From: Novosphingobium sp. PhB165
Lineage (GTDB): Bacteria; Pseudomonadota; Alphaproteobacteria; Sphingomonadales; Sphingomonadaceae
Assembly (NCBI RefSeq): GCF_004341845.1
Contig: NZ_SLVB01000003.1
Location: 124,001-188,000, forward strand
Length of the DNA stretch: 64,000 nucleotides
Direction of reading: 5' to 3'
The position numbers and the translations under genes are program-made. Shown one piece after another: positions 43,205 through 52,600 of this stretch. The stretch's first letter is position 1. Each line of letters starts with the position of its first letter. Below the pieces are notes generated by a model. It was not told where the DNA came from, did not search any database, and was given only the letters and a program-made list of their open reading frames with translations.

Positions 43205-45293
43205 CCGCTTCGGCCGCCGCCGGCTTGTCGGTCCGGTACTTGTCGAACCACGCCAGAATCGCCGAAGCCTTGGCCGCCGACTGAGAGGGCCGCGCGGCAA
43301 TGCCCCCGTGGCTCGCGCCCGGCACCTTCACCAGCGCCGTGGGCACGCCGCGGATCTGCAAGGCGGCGTAGTACTGCTCGGCCTCGCTCACCGGCGTGCG
43401 GTAATCCTCGGAGCCCACCACGACCATCGTCGGCGTCTTGACGTTGCCGACAAGGCTGAGCGGCGAGCGGCGCCAATATTCCATGGGATCTTCCCACGGC
43501 TTCTTGTCGAACCAGTAGCGCGAGGTGAAGGTGGTCGCGTCCATCGTCAACGCTTCGCTGATCCAGTTGATCACCGGCTTCTGCGTCACCGCCGCCTTGA
43601 AGCGGTCGGTCTTGCCGACGATCCACGCGGTCAGCACGCCGCCGCCCGAGCCGCCGGTAACGAAGAGGTTGTTGGGATCGGCCACCCCGTCCGCGATCGC
43701 CGCATCAACGGCGGACATGAGGTCGTCATAGTCGGTGCCCGGATAGGCGCGGTCGATCAGGTTGGCGAAGGCCTCGCCATACGAGGTACTGCCGCGCGGG
43801 TTGGTATAGAGCACCGCGTAGCCGTGCGCGGCATAGAGCTGATAGTCGGTCGCGAATCCGGGCGCATAGGCCGTGTTGGGGCCGCCGTGGATTTCAAGGA
43901 TGAGCGGCGCGCGCTGGCCGGGCTGGAGGCCGGGCGGCGTCACCAGCCAGGCGTCGATCTGGCGCCCGTCCGGCGCGGTGACGGCCAGTTTGCGCACCGG
44001 GGCCAGGGCCTTGGCTTCCATCCAGGTGCCGTTGAGATCGGTCAGCTTCCGGCCCGTTCCGCCATTGCTCACCCACAAGTCCGCCGGCCGCGCCGCCGTG
44101 CCCGAGGTATAGGCGATGCGCCCGTTGTTCGAGACCGAGAAGGCCCCGCCGGTATAGGGCCGGTCATAGCCGCTGCCCGGGCTCAGCCCTTCGACCGCCG
44201 TATGGATCGAACCATCGAGCCCGACCCGGGCAACGTACGTCCGCGCATGATCGTCATACTGGGCAAGGATCGTGGAATTGCCGGACCACGCGATGGAATC
44301 GATCGAATGGTCGAAGCTCTTGCTGAGCGGCCGCACGCCCGAACCGTCGATGTTCATGACGTAAAGCTCGGTGTTCTCGTAGGACCGGTTGACGTCGTCA
44401 TAGCCCAGATAGGCCACGTGCTTGCCATCGGGCGAGACCAGCGCGCCGTTGTCCGGCCCGTTGCGCGTGGTCAGTGCCGAAACCGTCCCGCCGACGACGT
44501 CGAGCGCGTAGACTTCCGAATTGTTGACCTCGCGCTCCCAATCGGCACGCCGATTGCCTGAAAACAGGATGCGCTTGCCGTCCGGCGTCCACGAAAGCGG
44601 GCCGGAATCGTCGAACTTGCCGAACGTCAACTGGCGCGGCGCGCCGCCGTCGGTCGAGACCAGGAAGATGTGCGCGTAGCCCGGCTGCGCGTAGCCGTCG
44701 CCATCGGCGCGATAGGTCACGCGGTCGATCACTTCGAGCGGATCGGCCCACTTGGCGCCTTCCGGCTTGTTCGCGGGCGCCGAACCCAGCTTCAGGCCCT
44801 CACCCGGCACGCGCATGGTATAGGCGATCTGCCGACCATCGGGAGACCAGGCAATGCTGCCCGGGCTGTCCGGCAGGTCGGTCACGCGCACCTGCGCCCC
44901 GGTGTCCAGCCACAGCACGTAGAGCTGCGGCGCGCCGGTGCCGTCGCTGGAGACGAAGGCCAGCCGCTTGCCGTCCGGCGACCAGACCGGCGAGAAATGC
45001 GCGCCCGGTCCGGTCACCAGCGGTCGCTGCGCCCCGCTGGCGGCATCGACGATCCAGAGCGAGGGCACCTGCTTGTCGGTCATCACGTCGGCACTGGAGC
45101 GGACGTAGACGATCCGGCTGCCGTCGGGCGAGATCTGCGGATCGGTGACGCCCGAAAGCTTGAACAGATCATCCGGCGTGAAGCCGCGCTCGGGCCCCGC
45201 GGCGGCCGCATCGTCAGCCAGCGCGGGCGCGAGGGGAACGACGGCGCAGCCAAGTGCAAGGACGGCAAGACGAAGGGCGAATGGGGTGCGCAA
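43194..45293 (-). CDS. Exported S9 family peptidase (acylaminoacyl-peptidase-like)
   Basis: Serine peptidase of 699 aa. A signal peptide (LRLAVLALGCAVVPLAPALA) is followed by a TolB-like beta-propeller with repeated SPDGKRLAF / SPDGRQIAY / TPDGKRILF motifs (about 50-400). The alpha/beta-hydrolase domain comes last, with ILEIHGGPN as oxyanion region, VTGGSGGGVLTAW as nucleophile elbow (about residue 545) and GASHGG carrying the catalytic His. This is the S9C type, acting on short peptides in the periplasm. The 3' end overlaps the nitronate monooxygenase gene. Confidence 0.92.
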   Translation of the reverse strand: MRTPFALRLAVLALGCAVVPLAPALADDAAAAGPERGFTPDDLFKLSGVTDPQISPDGSRIVYVRSSADVMTDKQVPSLWIVDAASGAQRPLVTGPGAHFSPVWSPDGKRLAFVSSDGTGAPQLYVLWLDTGAQVRVTDLPDSPGSIAWSPDGRQIAYTMRVPGEGLKLGSAPANKPEGAKWADPLEVIDRVTYRADGDGYAQPGYAHIFLVSTDGGAPRQLTFGKFDDSGPLSWTPDGKRILFSGNRRADWEREVNNSEVYALDVVGGTVSALTTRNGPDNGALVSPDGKHVAYLGYDDVNRSYENTELYVMNIDGSGVRPLSKSFDHSIDSIAWSGNSTILAQYDDHARTYVARVGLDGSIHTAVEGLSPGSGYDRPYTGGAFSVSNNGRIAYTSGTAARPADLWVSNGGTGRKLTDLNGTWMEAKALAPVRKLAVTAPDGRQIDAWLVTPPGLQPGQRAPLILEIHGGPNTAYAPGFATDYQLYAAHGYAVLYTNPRGSTSYGEAFANLIDRAYPGTDYDDLMSAVDAAIADGVADPNNLFVTGGSGGGVLTAWIVGKTDRFKAAVTQKPVINWISEALTMDATTFTSRYWFDKKPWEDPMEYWRRSPLSLVGNVKTPTMVVVGSEDYRTPVSEAEQYYAALQIRGVPTALVKVPGASHGGIAARPSQSAAKASAILAWFDKYRTDKPAAAEAAKP

Positions 45294-45441
45294 GGCGGCG
45301 ATCTCCGGTTCTCGTTATGGGATGAGCGGAAAGGCCCCTGTGTCCCCCGCCCGGCCGCCCTGTCTCGCCCAGTCGCCTGAAAAAATCCACCCCGCAGCCG
45401 ATCCGGACTGGCCAAGGCTGAAATCGTGCTAAGACAGGAGC

Positions 45442-46605
45442 ATGGAGAGTCCACGACCGCAGCCGCCCTACCGTCTCGAAGATTACGGCTTCGCCTTCCT
45501 CGTCATCCTCGTTTCCATTGCCTTCGCATGGCTGCTCATGCCCTATTTCGGCGCCGTTCTGTGGGGCGTCGTGGCGGCAATCCTGTTCGAGCCGCTGACC
45601 CACCGTTTCTCGCAGAACATGGGCGGCCGGCCCAATACCGCTGCCGGGCTTATGCTGCTGATGCTGCTGGCGCTGTTCATCATTCCCGCCATCCTGCTGG
45701 GCATCAGCCTGGTGCAGGAAGTGACCGTCATTTACGACAAGGTCGCCTCCGGCCAGATCGACATCGGCCAGACCGTCGCCAAGCTGCGGTCATCGCTGCC
45801 GGATTCGGTGGAGGGACTGGTCGAACGCTACGGCCTTGCCGACTTCGAATCGCTGCGCCGCCAGTTCGGCGCGGGGATCGCAACCGGGCTTCAGGGATTG
45901 GCCACGCAGCTGGTTTCGGCCGGGCAAGGCGCGCTCAGCTTTCTCGCGGCGCTGGGCGTGATGCTCTACCTCACCTTCTTCCTGCTGCGCGACGGCCGCC
46001 GCTACGGCGAACTGATCCGCGAGGCCATGCCCCTGCGCCCGCACCTGCGCGACCGGCTGATCGTGAATTTCATCGTCGTCGTGCGTGCGACGATGAAGGG
46101 CACCGTCGTCGTCGCCATCCTGCAAGGCCTTGTCGGCGGGATCATCTTCTCGTTGCTGGGCATCCCCGGCTCGCTCCTGTGGGGCGTGCTGATGGGTTTC
46201 TTCTCGCTGCTTCCCGCCGTGGGTACGGGCCTCGTCTGGGTGCCCATGTCGCTTTACCTGCTGGCCACCGGCCACATCTGGCACGGCGCGATCCTCGCTT
46301 TTTGCGGGATGTTCGTGATCGGCATGATCGACAACCTGCTGCGCCCGATCCTGGTAGGCCGCGACACGCGCCTGCCCGACTTCGTGGTCTTGATCGCGAC
46401 GCTGGCAGGGCTTCAGGTGTTCGGTCTCAACGGCTTCATCGTCGGGCCGGTGATCGCCGCCCTGTTCATCTCGGTCTGGGGCCTGATGAGCGAGATGCGC
46501 AACAGCCGCGGCATGATCGATCCCCGCGCCATCGAGCACGAAGACGCGAACATGACCGCCGACCAGCCACAGCCGGACGCGGAAACGGCAGCGCACCCGT
46601 CCTGA
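45442..46605 (+). CDS. AI-2E family transporter (PerM/YdiK-like)
   Basis: Inner-membrane protein of 387 aa with about seven to eight helices. The conserved second half has GTVVVAILQGLVGGIIFSLLGIPGSLLWGVLMGFFSLLPAVGTGLVWVP and DNLLRPILVG, the core signature of the family. Members were named after autoinducer-2 export, but many move other solutes or ions, so the substrate is open. The last codons form part of the terminator hairpin shared with der. Confidence 0.9.
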   Translation: MESPRPQPPYRLEDYGFAFLVILVSIAFAWLLMPYFGAVLWGVVAAILFEPLTHRFSQNMGGRPNTAAGLMLLMLLALFIIPAILLGISLVQEVTVIYDKVASGQIDIGQTVAKLRSSLPDSVEGLVERYGLADFESLRRQFGAGIATGLQGLATQLVSAGQGALSFLAALGVMLYLTFFLLRDGRRYGELIREAMPLRPHLRDRLIVNFIVVVRATMKGTVVVAILQGLVGGIIFSLLGIPGSLLWGVLMGFFSLLPAVGTGLVWVPMSLYLLATGHIWHGAILAFCGMFVIGMIDNLLRPILVGRDTRLPDFVVLIATLAGLQVFGLNGFIVGPVIAALFISVWGLMSEMRNSRGMIDPRAIEHEDANMTADQPQPDAETAAHPS

Positions 46606-46626
46606 GGACGAACGCGCTGCCGTTTT
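46583..46626. terminator. Bidirectional terminator overlapping the AI-2E gene 3' end
   Basis: AAACGGCAGCGC / GCGCTGCCGTTT form a 12-bp perfect outer stem that encloses a second small hairpin (GTCCTGAGGAC). TTTT follows on the plus strand. It separates the transporter from convergent der, and half of it lies inside coding sequence. Confidence 0.78.
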
Positions 46627-46635
46627 GTAACCTGC

Positions 46636-48015
46636 TTACTTGTTGGCGAACGGGTTCTTGGCGCTGCGCAAGTTGAGGCGGATCGGCACCGCGTCAAAGC
46701 CCAGTTCGCGGCGAATGCCGTTGATCAGATAGCGGCGATAACTCTCGGGCAACAGGTCGAGGCGGGTACCGAACAGCACGAAGCCCGGCGGGCGGGTCTT
46801 GGCTTGCGTGATGTAGCGCAGCTTGATGCGCTTGCCGCCCGGCGCCGGCGGCGGATTGGCCGAAAGCGCATCGTCGAACCAGCGGTTGAGCGCGGCGGTC
46901 GGCACGCGCTTGCTCCAGGCTTCGCGAATCGAGAAACCGGCAGCGATCAGTTCGTCCAGACCCTTGCCGGTCCGCGCCGAAACCGCGAGCAGCGGCACGC
47001 CGCGCACCTGTGCCAGACCCTCGTCCAGCGCCCCGCGAATGCCGTTGAACAGGGCCGAGGCGCCTTCGGCCACGTCCCACTTGTTGATCGCGATAATCAG
47101 CGCGCGGCCTTCTTCCAGCACCTTGGAGGCGATGGTGAGGTCCTGATGCTCCAGCCCGCGCGTGGCGTCGAGCAACAGCACCACGACTTCGGCGAAGTCG
47201 ATGGCATGGCGCGCGTCGGCCACGGCCATGCGCTCCAGCTTCTCGGTCACATTGGCGCGCTTGCGCATGCCGGCGGTATCGATCAGGCTGACCTGCCGCA
47301 CTTCCTGCGTCTTGGGATCGGTCCATTCCCAGTCCACCGTGATCGAATCGCGGGTAATTCCCGCTTCCGGCCCGGTGAGCAGGCGGTCCTCACCCAAAAT
47401 GCGATTGATCAGTGTGGATTTGCCCGCATTCGGACGGCCGACGATGGCCAGCTTGAGCGGCCGGCGCAGCAGCGCTTCGTCGTCCACTTCCTCCGGGAAC
47501 TCCGGCTCTTCGGGCTGGAGCGAATCGAGATGTGGCAGCAGAGCCTCGAAGAGGTCGGCCATGCCGACGCCGTGCTCGGCCGAAAACGTGATCGGCTCGC
47601 CAAGGCCCAGCGAATAGGCTTCGAGCACGCCGCCCTCGCCCGCGCGGCCCTCGGCCTTGTTGGCCAGCAGCACCACAGGCACCGGCGAGGCGCGCAGCCA
47701 CTGACCGATCTCCTCGTCCAGCGGCGTGAGGCCCGCGCGCGCGTCGACCACGAACAGCGCCACATCGGCGGTTTCCAGCGCGGCTTCGGTCTGCTTGCGC
47801 ATCCGGCCCGGCAGGGTTTCGGCCTCGTCATCCTCCCAACCGGCAGTGTCGACGATCTGGAACTTGAGCCCCAGCAGTTCCGCATCGCCGAAGCGGCGGT
47901 CACGCGTGACGCCCGGCTGATCGTCGACAAGCGCAAGCTTTTTGCCGATGAGCCGATTGAACAGCGTGGACTTGCCGACGTTGGGTCGGCCGATGATGAT
48001 CACCTGGGGAAGCAT
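46636..48015 (-). CDS. der: Ribosome-associated GTPase Der (EngA)
   Basis: Essential double-GTPase for 50S ribosome assembly. It has 459 aa with two G domains: first P-loop GRPNVGKST (9-17) with DTAGWEDD, second P-loop GRPNAGKST (about 187-195) with DTAGMRKRANV and NKWD. A C-terminal KH-like domain follows (about 370-459, PPGFVLFGTR). The start at 48015 (MLPQVIIIGRPN) is the family start. Confidence 0.96.
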   Translation of the reverse strand: MLPQVIIIGRPNVGKSTLFNRLIGKKLALVDDQPGVTRDRRFGDAELLGLKFQIVDTAGWEDDEAETLPGRMRKQTEAALETADVALFVVDARAGLTPLDEEIGQWLRASPVPVVLLANKAEGRAGEGGVLEAYSLGLGEPITFSAEHGVGMADLFEALLPHLDSLQPEEPEFPEEVDDEALLRRPLKLAIVGRPNAGKSTLINRILGEDRLLTGPEAGITRDSITVDWEWTDPKTQEVRQVSLIDTAGMRKRANVTEKLERMAVADARHAIDFAEVVVLLLDATRGLEHQDLTIASKVLEEGRALIIAINKWDVAEGASALFNGIRGALDEGLAQVRGVPLLAVSARTGKGLDELIAAGFSIREAWSKRVPTAALNRWFDDALSANPPPAPGGKRIKLRYITQAKTRPPGFVLFGTRLDLLPESYRRYLINGIRRELGFDAVPIRLNLRSAKNPFANK

Positions 48016-48261
48016 ATAAGAACTCGATAAAGGATTCGCGCCGATAGGGGAATTCGGCGCAAATGGAAACGCCCCGCGTTCCGCTAATGCGAAGTCAGGC
48101 GTCAAGGCCGGGCGATTCCGCAAATCGCGGCAGATCGAAAAAAGGCAACCGGCAGTCGGGATCGGCACTTGAAGCGACGATCTTATGCGGATTCGCGGCC
48201 GAAATAGTTACCGCGCCGTTAACCACACTATTCAGGAAGCCCCTAACCCTCTCCGCCGAAC

Positions 48262-48951
48262 ATGGCAAACATGAAGGGTTACCGCAGATTCATCATCTTA
48301 GGCCTCGCTCTCGCGGCGGCAGCACCGGCGAGCGCGCGCTCGGCGATCGACGACGTCATGGCCGGGGCAGACGGCGGCGGGAGCGAGATCAAGGGTCCCG
48401 ACTACCTCGAATGCGTGCCCTATGCGCGGCGGCTTTCGGGCATCCGGATCTTTGGCGACGCCCATACCTGGTGGGATCAGGCGCAAGGCCGCTATGCCAC
48501 CGGCCACCGGCCTCGTGTCGGCGCGGTCATGGCGATTCCGGCCTATGCGAACTCGCACCTCGGCCATGTCGCGACAGTCAGCCGCATCGTCGATTCGCGT
48601 ACGATCCTGATCAGCCATGCCAACTGGTCCCCCATCGAGGGACGGCGCGGCCAGGTCGAGGACAATGTCACCGCGCTCGACGTGTCGCCGGACAACGACT
48701 GGAGCGAAGTGCGCATCTGGTACGCGCCGATCCACAACCTCGGCACCACGCACTGGCCGGTCGAGGGCTTCATCTACAATGCGAAGCCCGGCGCCGTGAA
48801 GGACCTGGGCCAGTCCCGGCTCGAATCGGTATCGGGCGAGGACGCGGCAACGCCCGTCCCCGCCAGTCCGCCGGAAACCGAGATCAAACCCACGAAAAAG
48901 GGCCGCCGCAGCGACCCCATCGGCGCGATTATCGCCGGAACCTATCGTTGA
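48262..48951 (+). CDS. Exported CHAP domain protein (putative amidase/peptidase)
   Basis: Protein of 229 aa with a signal peptide (IILGLALAAAAPASA) and a CHAP domain at about 45-140. The catalytic Cys is C51 (YLECVPYARRLSG), WWDQA follows, and the His is in LGHVATVSR (about 97). CHAP enzymes cut peptidoglycan cross-bridges or stem peptides. A charged Pro/Lys tail closes the protein. It is divergent from der with about 245 nt between them. A second ATG at 48271 is equally possible. Confidence 0.84.
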   Translation: MANMKGYRRFIILGLALAAAAPASARSAIDDVMAGADGGGSEIKGPDYLECVPYARRLSGIRIFGDAHTWWDQAQGRYATGHRPRVGAVMAIPAYANSHLGHVATVSRIVDSRTILISHANWSPIEGRRGQVEDNVTALDVSPDNDWSEVRIWYAPIHNLGTTHWPVEGFIYNAKPGAVKDLGQSRLESVSGEDAATPVPASPPETEIKPTKKGRRSDPIGAIIAGTYR

Positions 48952-48961
48952 GCGGGGATTG

Positions 48962-48996
48962 AGGAAAAACGGGCCGCGTCGTGGCGGCCCGATTTC
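48962..48996. terminator. Bidirectional terminator between the CHAP gene and DUF3297
   Basis: CGGGCCGC / GCGGCCCG is an 8-bp perfect stem with a 6-nt loop. On the minus strand five T follow at once; on the plus strand ATTTCC follows. It mainly serves the DUF3297 gene. Confidence 0.8.
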
Positions 48997-49010
48997 CATT
49001 CAAGCCGCGA

Positions 49011-49298
49011 TCAGAGCTTGGCGACAGGCGCGCCCTCGCCAAGGTCCTCGTACCAGGCTTCGACCGGGCCCGAGAGCTTGACGGTCAGCGGATTACCCTT
49101 GCGATCGAGGGTCTTGCCCGCCTGCACGCGCACCCAGCCTTCGGAAATGCAATATTCCTCGACATTGGTGCGCACCACGCCCTTGAAGCGGATGCCGACG
49201 CCGCGTTGCAGCTTGTCGGCGTCGAAAAACGCGCTCTTCGAGTGGATGGCAAGGCGGTCGGGCGGCACGTCGGGGCCGACGTTGGTCTCTTCGGTCAT
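49011..49298 (-). CDS. DUF3297 family protein
   Basis: Small cytoplasmic protein of 95 aa. It has the conserved DUF3297 sequence DRLAIHSKSAFFD near the N-terminus and GVGIRFKGVVRTNVEEYCISEGWVRV in the middle. The family is widespread in proteobacteria without a known function; the composition (basic face, compact beta) would allow nucleic-acid binding, but that is a guess. Single gene with its own terminator. Confidence 0.85.
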   Translation of the reverse strand: MTEETNVGPDVPPDRLAIHSKSAFFDADKLQRGVGIRFKGVVRTNVEEYCISEGWVRVQAGKTLDRKGNPLTVKLSGPVEAWYEDLGEGAPVAKL

Positions 49299-49387
49299 GG
49301 CCCGCGATTTAATTCACCATGGCCGCTTGTCAATTCGATCCGACTCATCTAGAGGCGCGCTTCCGCATCGGACACAGTCCATTCGGC

Positions 49388-49462
49388 GGGCGCGTAGCTC
49401 AGTGGTAGAGCACACCCTTCACACGGGTGGGGTCGCAGGTTCAATCCCTGCCGCGCCCACCA
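49388..49462 (+). tRNA. tRNA-Val (anticodon CAC)
   Basis: A 75-nt tRNA on the plus strand. Acceptor arms GGGCGCG / CGCGCCC pair fully; the D arm has AGCTCAGTGGTAGAGC; the anticodon arm CACCC-TTCACAC-GGGTG gives anticodon CAC (decodes GUG); the T arm has GGTTCAATCC. CCA is encoded at the 3' end. Confidence 0.96.
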
Positions 49463-49570
49463 TCCTCTTCAGGATGGCACTTTTCTCTTTTCCCACAAAG
49501 ACTTGAACGCAGCATCGGACCCCAGCGGGTCCGCCGCGAAGACGCGTGCGCCCTCGCGGCGGATGCATGT

Positions 49571-50881
49571 TCACATGCGGCTGCCCACCAGCGTCGGGCG
49601 AAAACCCGTCTGCGCGGGCATCATGCGAAATCGATCCGCTTCCGCCGCCAGAGACGCCACTTCGGACGTCAGATTGCGCGCCGCTGCCGAAGTCTGCTCG
49701 ACCATGGCCGCGTTCTGCTGAGTCGAATGGTCCATCGCGCCGACCGCCGCGTTGATTTCGCTGATGGCAGCGGCCTGCGCATCGTTGTCGGCCGCGATCA
49801 GCCCGGCAAGGCGCGTAACTTCCTCACCTGAGGCAGAAATCACCCCGAACGCCGAATCGACCTTGTGGACGGCCTCCACCGCCACTTCGATATCGGTCTG
49901 GGTAACGCCAAGTTGGTCGCGGGCGCGCTTCGATTCCTCCTCGGCCCGCATCGCCAGCGCCGAAACGAGATCGGCTACGACCGCGAACCCGCGCCCGGCA
50001 TCGCCTGCCCGGCCTGCCTCGACCGCCGCGTTCATCGCCAGAACGCGGGTCTGGAACGCGATCTTGTCGAGCCCCTCGATCACTGCGTCGATGCCCTTGG
50101 CGCTGTCGCTCACCCGGCTCATCGCCTCCACCGCCGCATCGGTCCGCGCGCGCCCTTCGGACACCGCCGTCATCGCCTGCCCGGACGTAGAGACCGAGAG
50201 CGCCGCTGCCTCGGCCGTGGCCTTGAGCCGATGGTCGATCTGCTGGATCGCCGCAGCCGTCTGTTCGAGGCTGGCAGCATTGGCTTCCGTGCGCCGCGCG
50301 AGATCCTCGGACGCCTGCGCGATCTCCCGCGAGCCGACGAGGCTGTTCTGCGTGCCGGATTTCACCGATCCCAGCAGCCCGCGAAGACTGGCGAGCGCCT
50401 CGTTGAAGCTCTCCTTGAGCGCGGCATATTCGCCCGGATAGTTCTCGACGATGTCCGCCGTCAGATCCCCCTCGGAAAGACGGCGAAAATTCTCGGCCAT
50501 GCCCTGCACGACTTGCGCATTGCGCTGCGCTTCCTCGCCTTTGACGATTTCGGCCTGCGCGGTCGTGCGGAAGGTGAACATCGCCTGCGTCATGCGGCCC
50601 ACACAGTCGCGATAGTGGGTATACTCGATCGGACTATCGAGATCGCCTGCAGCCAGTCCCTCCATGCGTACCACCGTGCCGACGTAAGGCCCGGCAATCG
50701 CCTCTCGATAGAGGTGGCTGAGCAGTGCGGCGATAACGGTCGCGCCGAGAACCGCCCAGCCGGCCTGACCTGCCCCAAGGTCCATGCCCGCAAGCCCGCT
50801 CGCAGCCGTCAGCGTGACCAGACTGCCGAATGCAATCAACAATTTAAGGCGAATAGGTGCATTTGCTCTGAACCATTCCAT
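49571..50881 (-). CDS. Methyl-accepting chemotaxis protein lacking a periplasmic sensor domain
   Basis: Chemoreceptor of 436 aa. Two membrane helices (about 12-31 and 41-60) are separated by only about ten residues, so there is no periplasmic ligand domain. A HAMP-like region (about 62-115) is followed by the signalling domain with the hairpin tip DKIAFQTRVLAMNAAVEAGRAGDAGRGFAVVADLV (about 268-302), which binds CheW/CheA. It probably senses a membrane or cytoplasmic state, as aerotaxis or energy sensors do. No che genes are near. Confidence 0.9.
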   Translation of the reverse strand: MEWFRANAPIRLKLLIAFGSLVTLTAASGLAGMDLGAGQAGWAVLGATVIAALLSHLYREAIAGPYVGTVVRMEGLAAGDLDSPIEYTHYRDCVGRMTQAMFTFRTTAQAEIVKGEEAQRNAQVVQGMAENFRRLSEGDLTADIVENYPGEYAALKESFNEALASLRGLLGSVKSGTQNSLVGSREIAQASEDLARRTEANAASLEQTAAAIQQIDHRLKATAEAAALSVSTSGQAMTAVSEGRARTDAAVEAMSRVSDSAKGIDAVIEGLDKIAFQTRVLAMNAAVEAGRAGDAGRGFAVVADLVSALAMRAEEESKRARDQLGVTQTDIEVAVEAVHKVDSAFGVISASGEEVTRLAGLIAADNDAQAAAISEINAAVGAMDHSTQQNAAMVEQTSAAARNLTSEVASLAAEADRFRMMPAQTGFRPTLVGSRM

Positions 50882-51158
50882 AGTGTTTCACCCCATCCCG
50901 CCCGCTTGAGCCGGAACCGTTCCAGCTTTCGCGGGCTCCCGGATTCGTTATAGGTGGGGCGCCAGGGCCTTCCGCTGCGATCAATTCTCAACAGCAGTGT
51001 CGAAAGTACAACTTTCAGTATTTTAATGGTTCTTTTCCGGTGAACGGTGTCGCCGAACTTGTACGCCGGGCCCGCCCCTCAACTCTGCCGCCGACTTCGG
51101 CGCAAAGGTTGCGGCCCAATCTTGCGCCTGCGGGCGCGAGACGGCATAGCCCCGCCCC

Positions 51159-52439
51159 ATGCACGATATCCGCCTGATCCGCGAGAATCCCGAAGGGTTC
51201 GACGCCGGCCTCGCCCGCCGTGGGGCCCTCCCCGTGGCCGCTGACATCCTCGCGCTCGACGAGCAGCGCCGCTCGGTCGCGACACGCATGCAGGAAGGGC
51301 AGAATCGCCGCAACGAGGCTTCGAAGGCGATCGGCAAGGCCATGGGCCAGGGCGACAGCGCCACGGCCGAAGCGCTGAAGGCCGAAGTCGCTCAGCTCAA
51401 GGACACCCTCCCCGCGCTCGAAGCCGAGGAAAAGGAGCTTTCCGCGCGGCTTCACAATGCACTCGCGGGCCTGCCCAACATCCCCGTTGCCGAAGTGCCG
51501 GACGGCGAGGACGAGACGCAGAACGTCGAAGTGGCCAAGTGGGGCACGCCGGGCACGTTCGCGTTCGAGCCCAAGGAACATGCCGACCTCGGCCCGGCAC
51601 TCGGCCTCGATTTCGAGACCGGCGCGAAGATTTCCGGCGCGCGCTTCACCTTCCTCAAGGGCCAGATGGCCCGCCTGCACCGCGCGCTCGCACAGTTCAT
51701 GCTGGACACGCAGACCGCCACCAACGGCTACATGGAATGCATCGTGCCGCTGCTGGTGAAGGACGAGGCCGTGTTCGGCACCGGCCAGCTTCCCAAGTTC
51801 TCGGAAGACCTGTTCAAGACGACCGACGGCCGCTGGCTGATCCCCACCGCCGAAGTCTCGCTGACCAATGCGGTGCAGGACGAGATCGTCGATCTCGAAA
51901 CCCTGCCGCTGCGCATGACCGCGCTGACCCCCTGCTTCCGCTCGGAAGCGGGCGCGGCGGGCCGCGACACGCGCGGGTTCATCCGTCAGCACCAGTTCGA
52001 GAAAGTCGAACTCGTCACCGTCTGCCAGCCCGATCAGTCGGAAGCCGAGCACGAGCGCATGGTTGCTGCCGCCGAATCGATCCTTCAGGCGCTGGAACTG
52101 CCCTATCGCAAGGTGCTGCTCTGCGCCGGCGACATGGGCGCCACCGCGAAGAAGACGTTCGACCTTGAAGTCTGGCTGCCGGGTCAGGCCGCCTACCGCG
52201 AGATCAGCTCGATCTCGAACTGCGGCGACTATCAGGCCCGCCGCATGAACGCGCGCTACAAGCCCGAAGGCTCGAAGAAGACCGAGTTCCTGCATACGCT
52301 CAACGGCTCGGGCCTAGCGGTTGGCCGCACGCTCGTCGCCGTGCTGGAGAACTATCAGCAGGAAGACGGCTCGGTACTGGTGCCCGAGGCGCTCAAGCCG
52401 TGGATGGGCGGGATAGAGAAGCTGGAGCCCTGCTTCTAA
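51159..52439 (+). CDS. serS: Seryl-tRNA synthetase
   Basis: Class II aminoacyl-tRNA synthetase that charges tRNA-Ser. It has 426 aa with the N-terminal antiparallel coiled-coil arm (about 30-100) that binds the long variable arm. Class II motif 2 is in [27 protein letters not shown] and motif 3 in [18 protein letters not shown]. It starts about 275 nt from the divergent chemoreceptor. surE follows after a repeat-bearing gap. Confidence 0.96.
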   Translation: MHDIRLIRENPEGFDAGLARRGALPVAADILALDEQRRSVATRMQEGQNRRNEASKAIGKAMGQGDSATAEALKAEVAQLKDTLPALEAEEKELSARLHNALAGLPNIPVAEVPDGEDETQNVEVAKWGTPGTFAFEPKEHADLGPALGLDFETGAKISGARFTFLKGQMARLHRALAQFMLDTQTATNGYMECIVPLLVKDEAVFGTGQLPKFSEDLFKTTDGRWLIPTAEVSLTNAVQDEIVDLETLPLRMTALTPCFRSEAGAAGRDTRGFIRQHQFEKVELVTVCQPDQSEAEHERMVAAAESILQALELPYRKVLLCAGDMGATAKKTFDLEVWLPGQAAYREISSISNCGDYQARRMNARYKPEGSKKTEFLHTLNGSGLAVGRTLVAVLENYQQEDGSVLVPEALKPWMGGIEKLEPCF

Positions 52440-52443
52440 GGGG

Positions 52444-52537
52444 CTTCGACAAGCTCAGCCTGAGCGGATTTGAGAGGCCTGTCCTCCAAGTTCACGCAGG
52501 CTGAGCCTCCCCTCCGCTCATCCTGAGCTTGTCGAAG
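52444..52537. repeat. Inverted intergenic repeat (family B) between serS and surE
   Basis: CTTCGACAAGCTCAGCCTG... at 52444-52468 is answered by its near-perfect reverse complement at 52513-52537 (TCCGCTC, then CTGAGCTTGTCGAAG). Repeats with the CTTCGACAAGCTCAG core are widely scattered between genes in GC-rich proteobacteria. As RNA it would form a long hairpin between the two genes, without a T tract. Confidence 0.75.
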
Positions 52538-52600
52538 GATGAATGGATCGGCGCTTCGCTTGGACCACCAGGCCCTGCGCCACATTGCAAGAGAGACACC

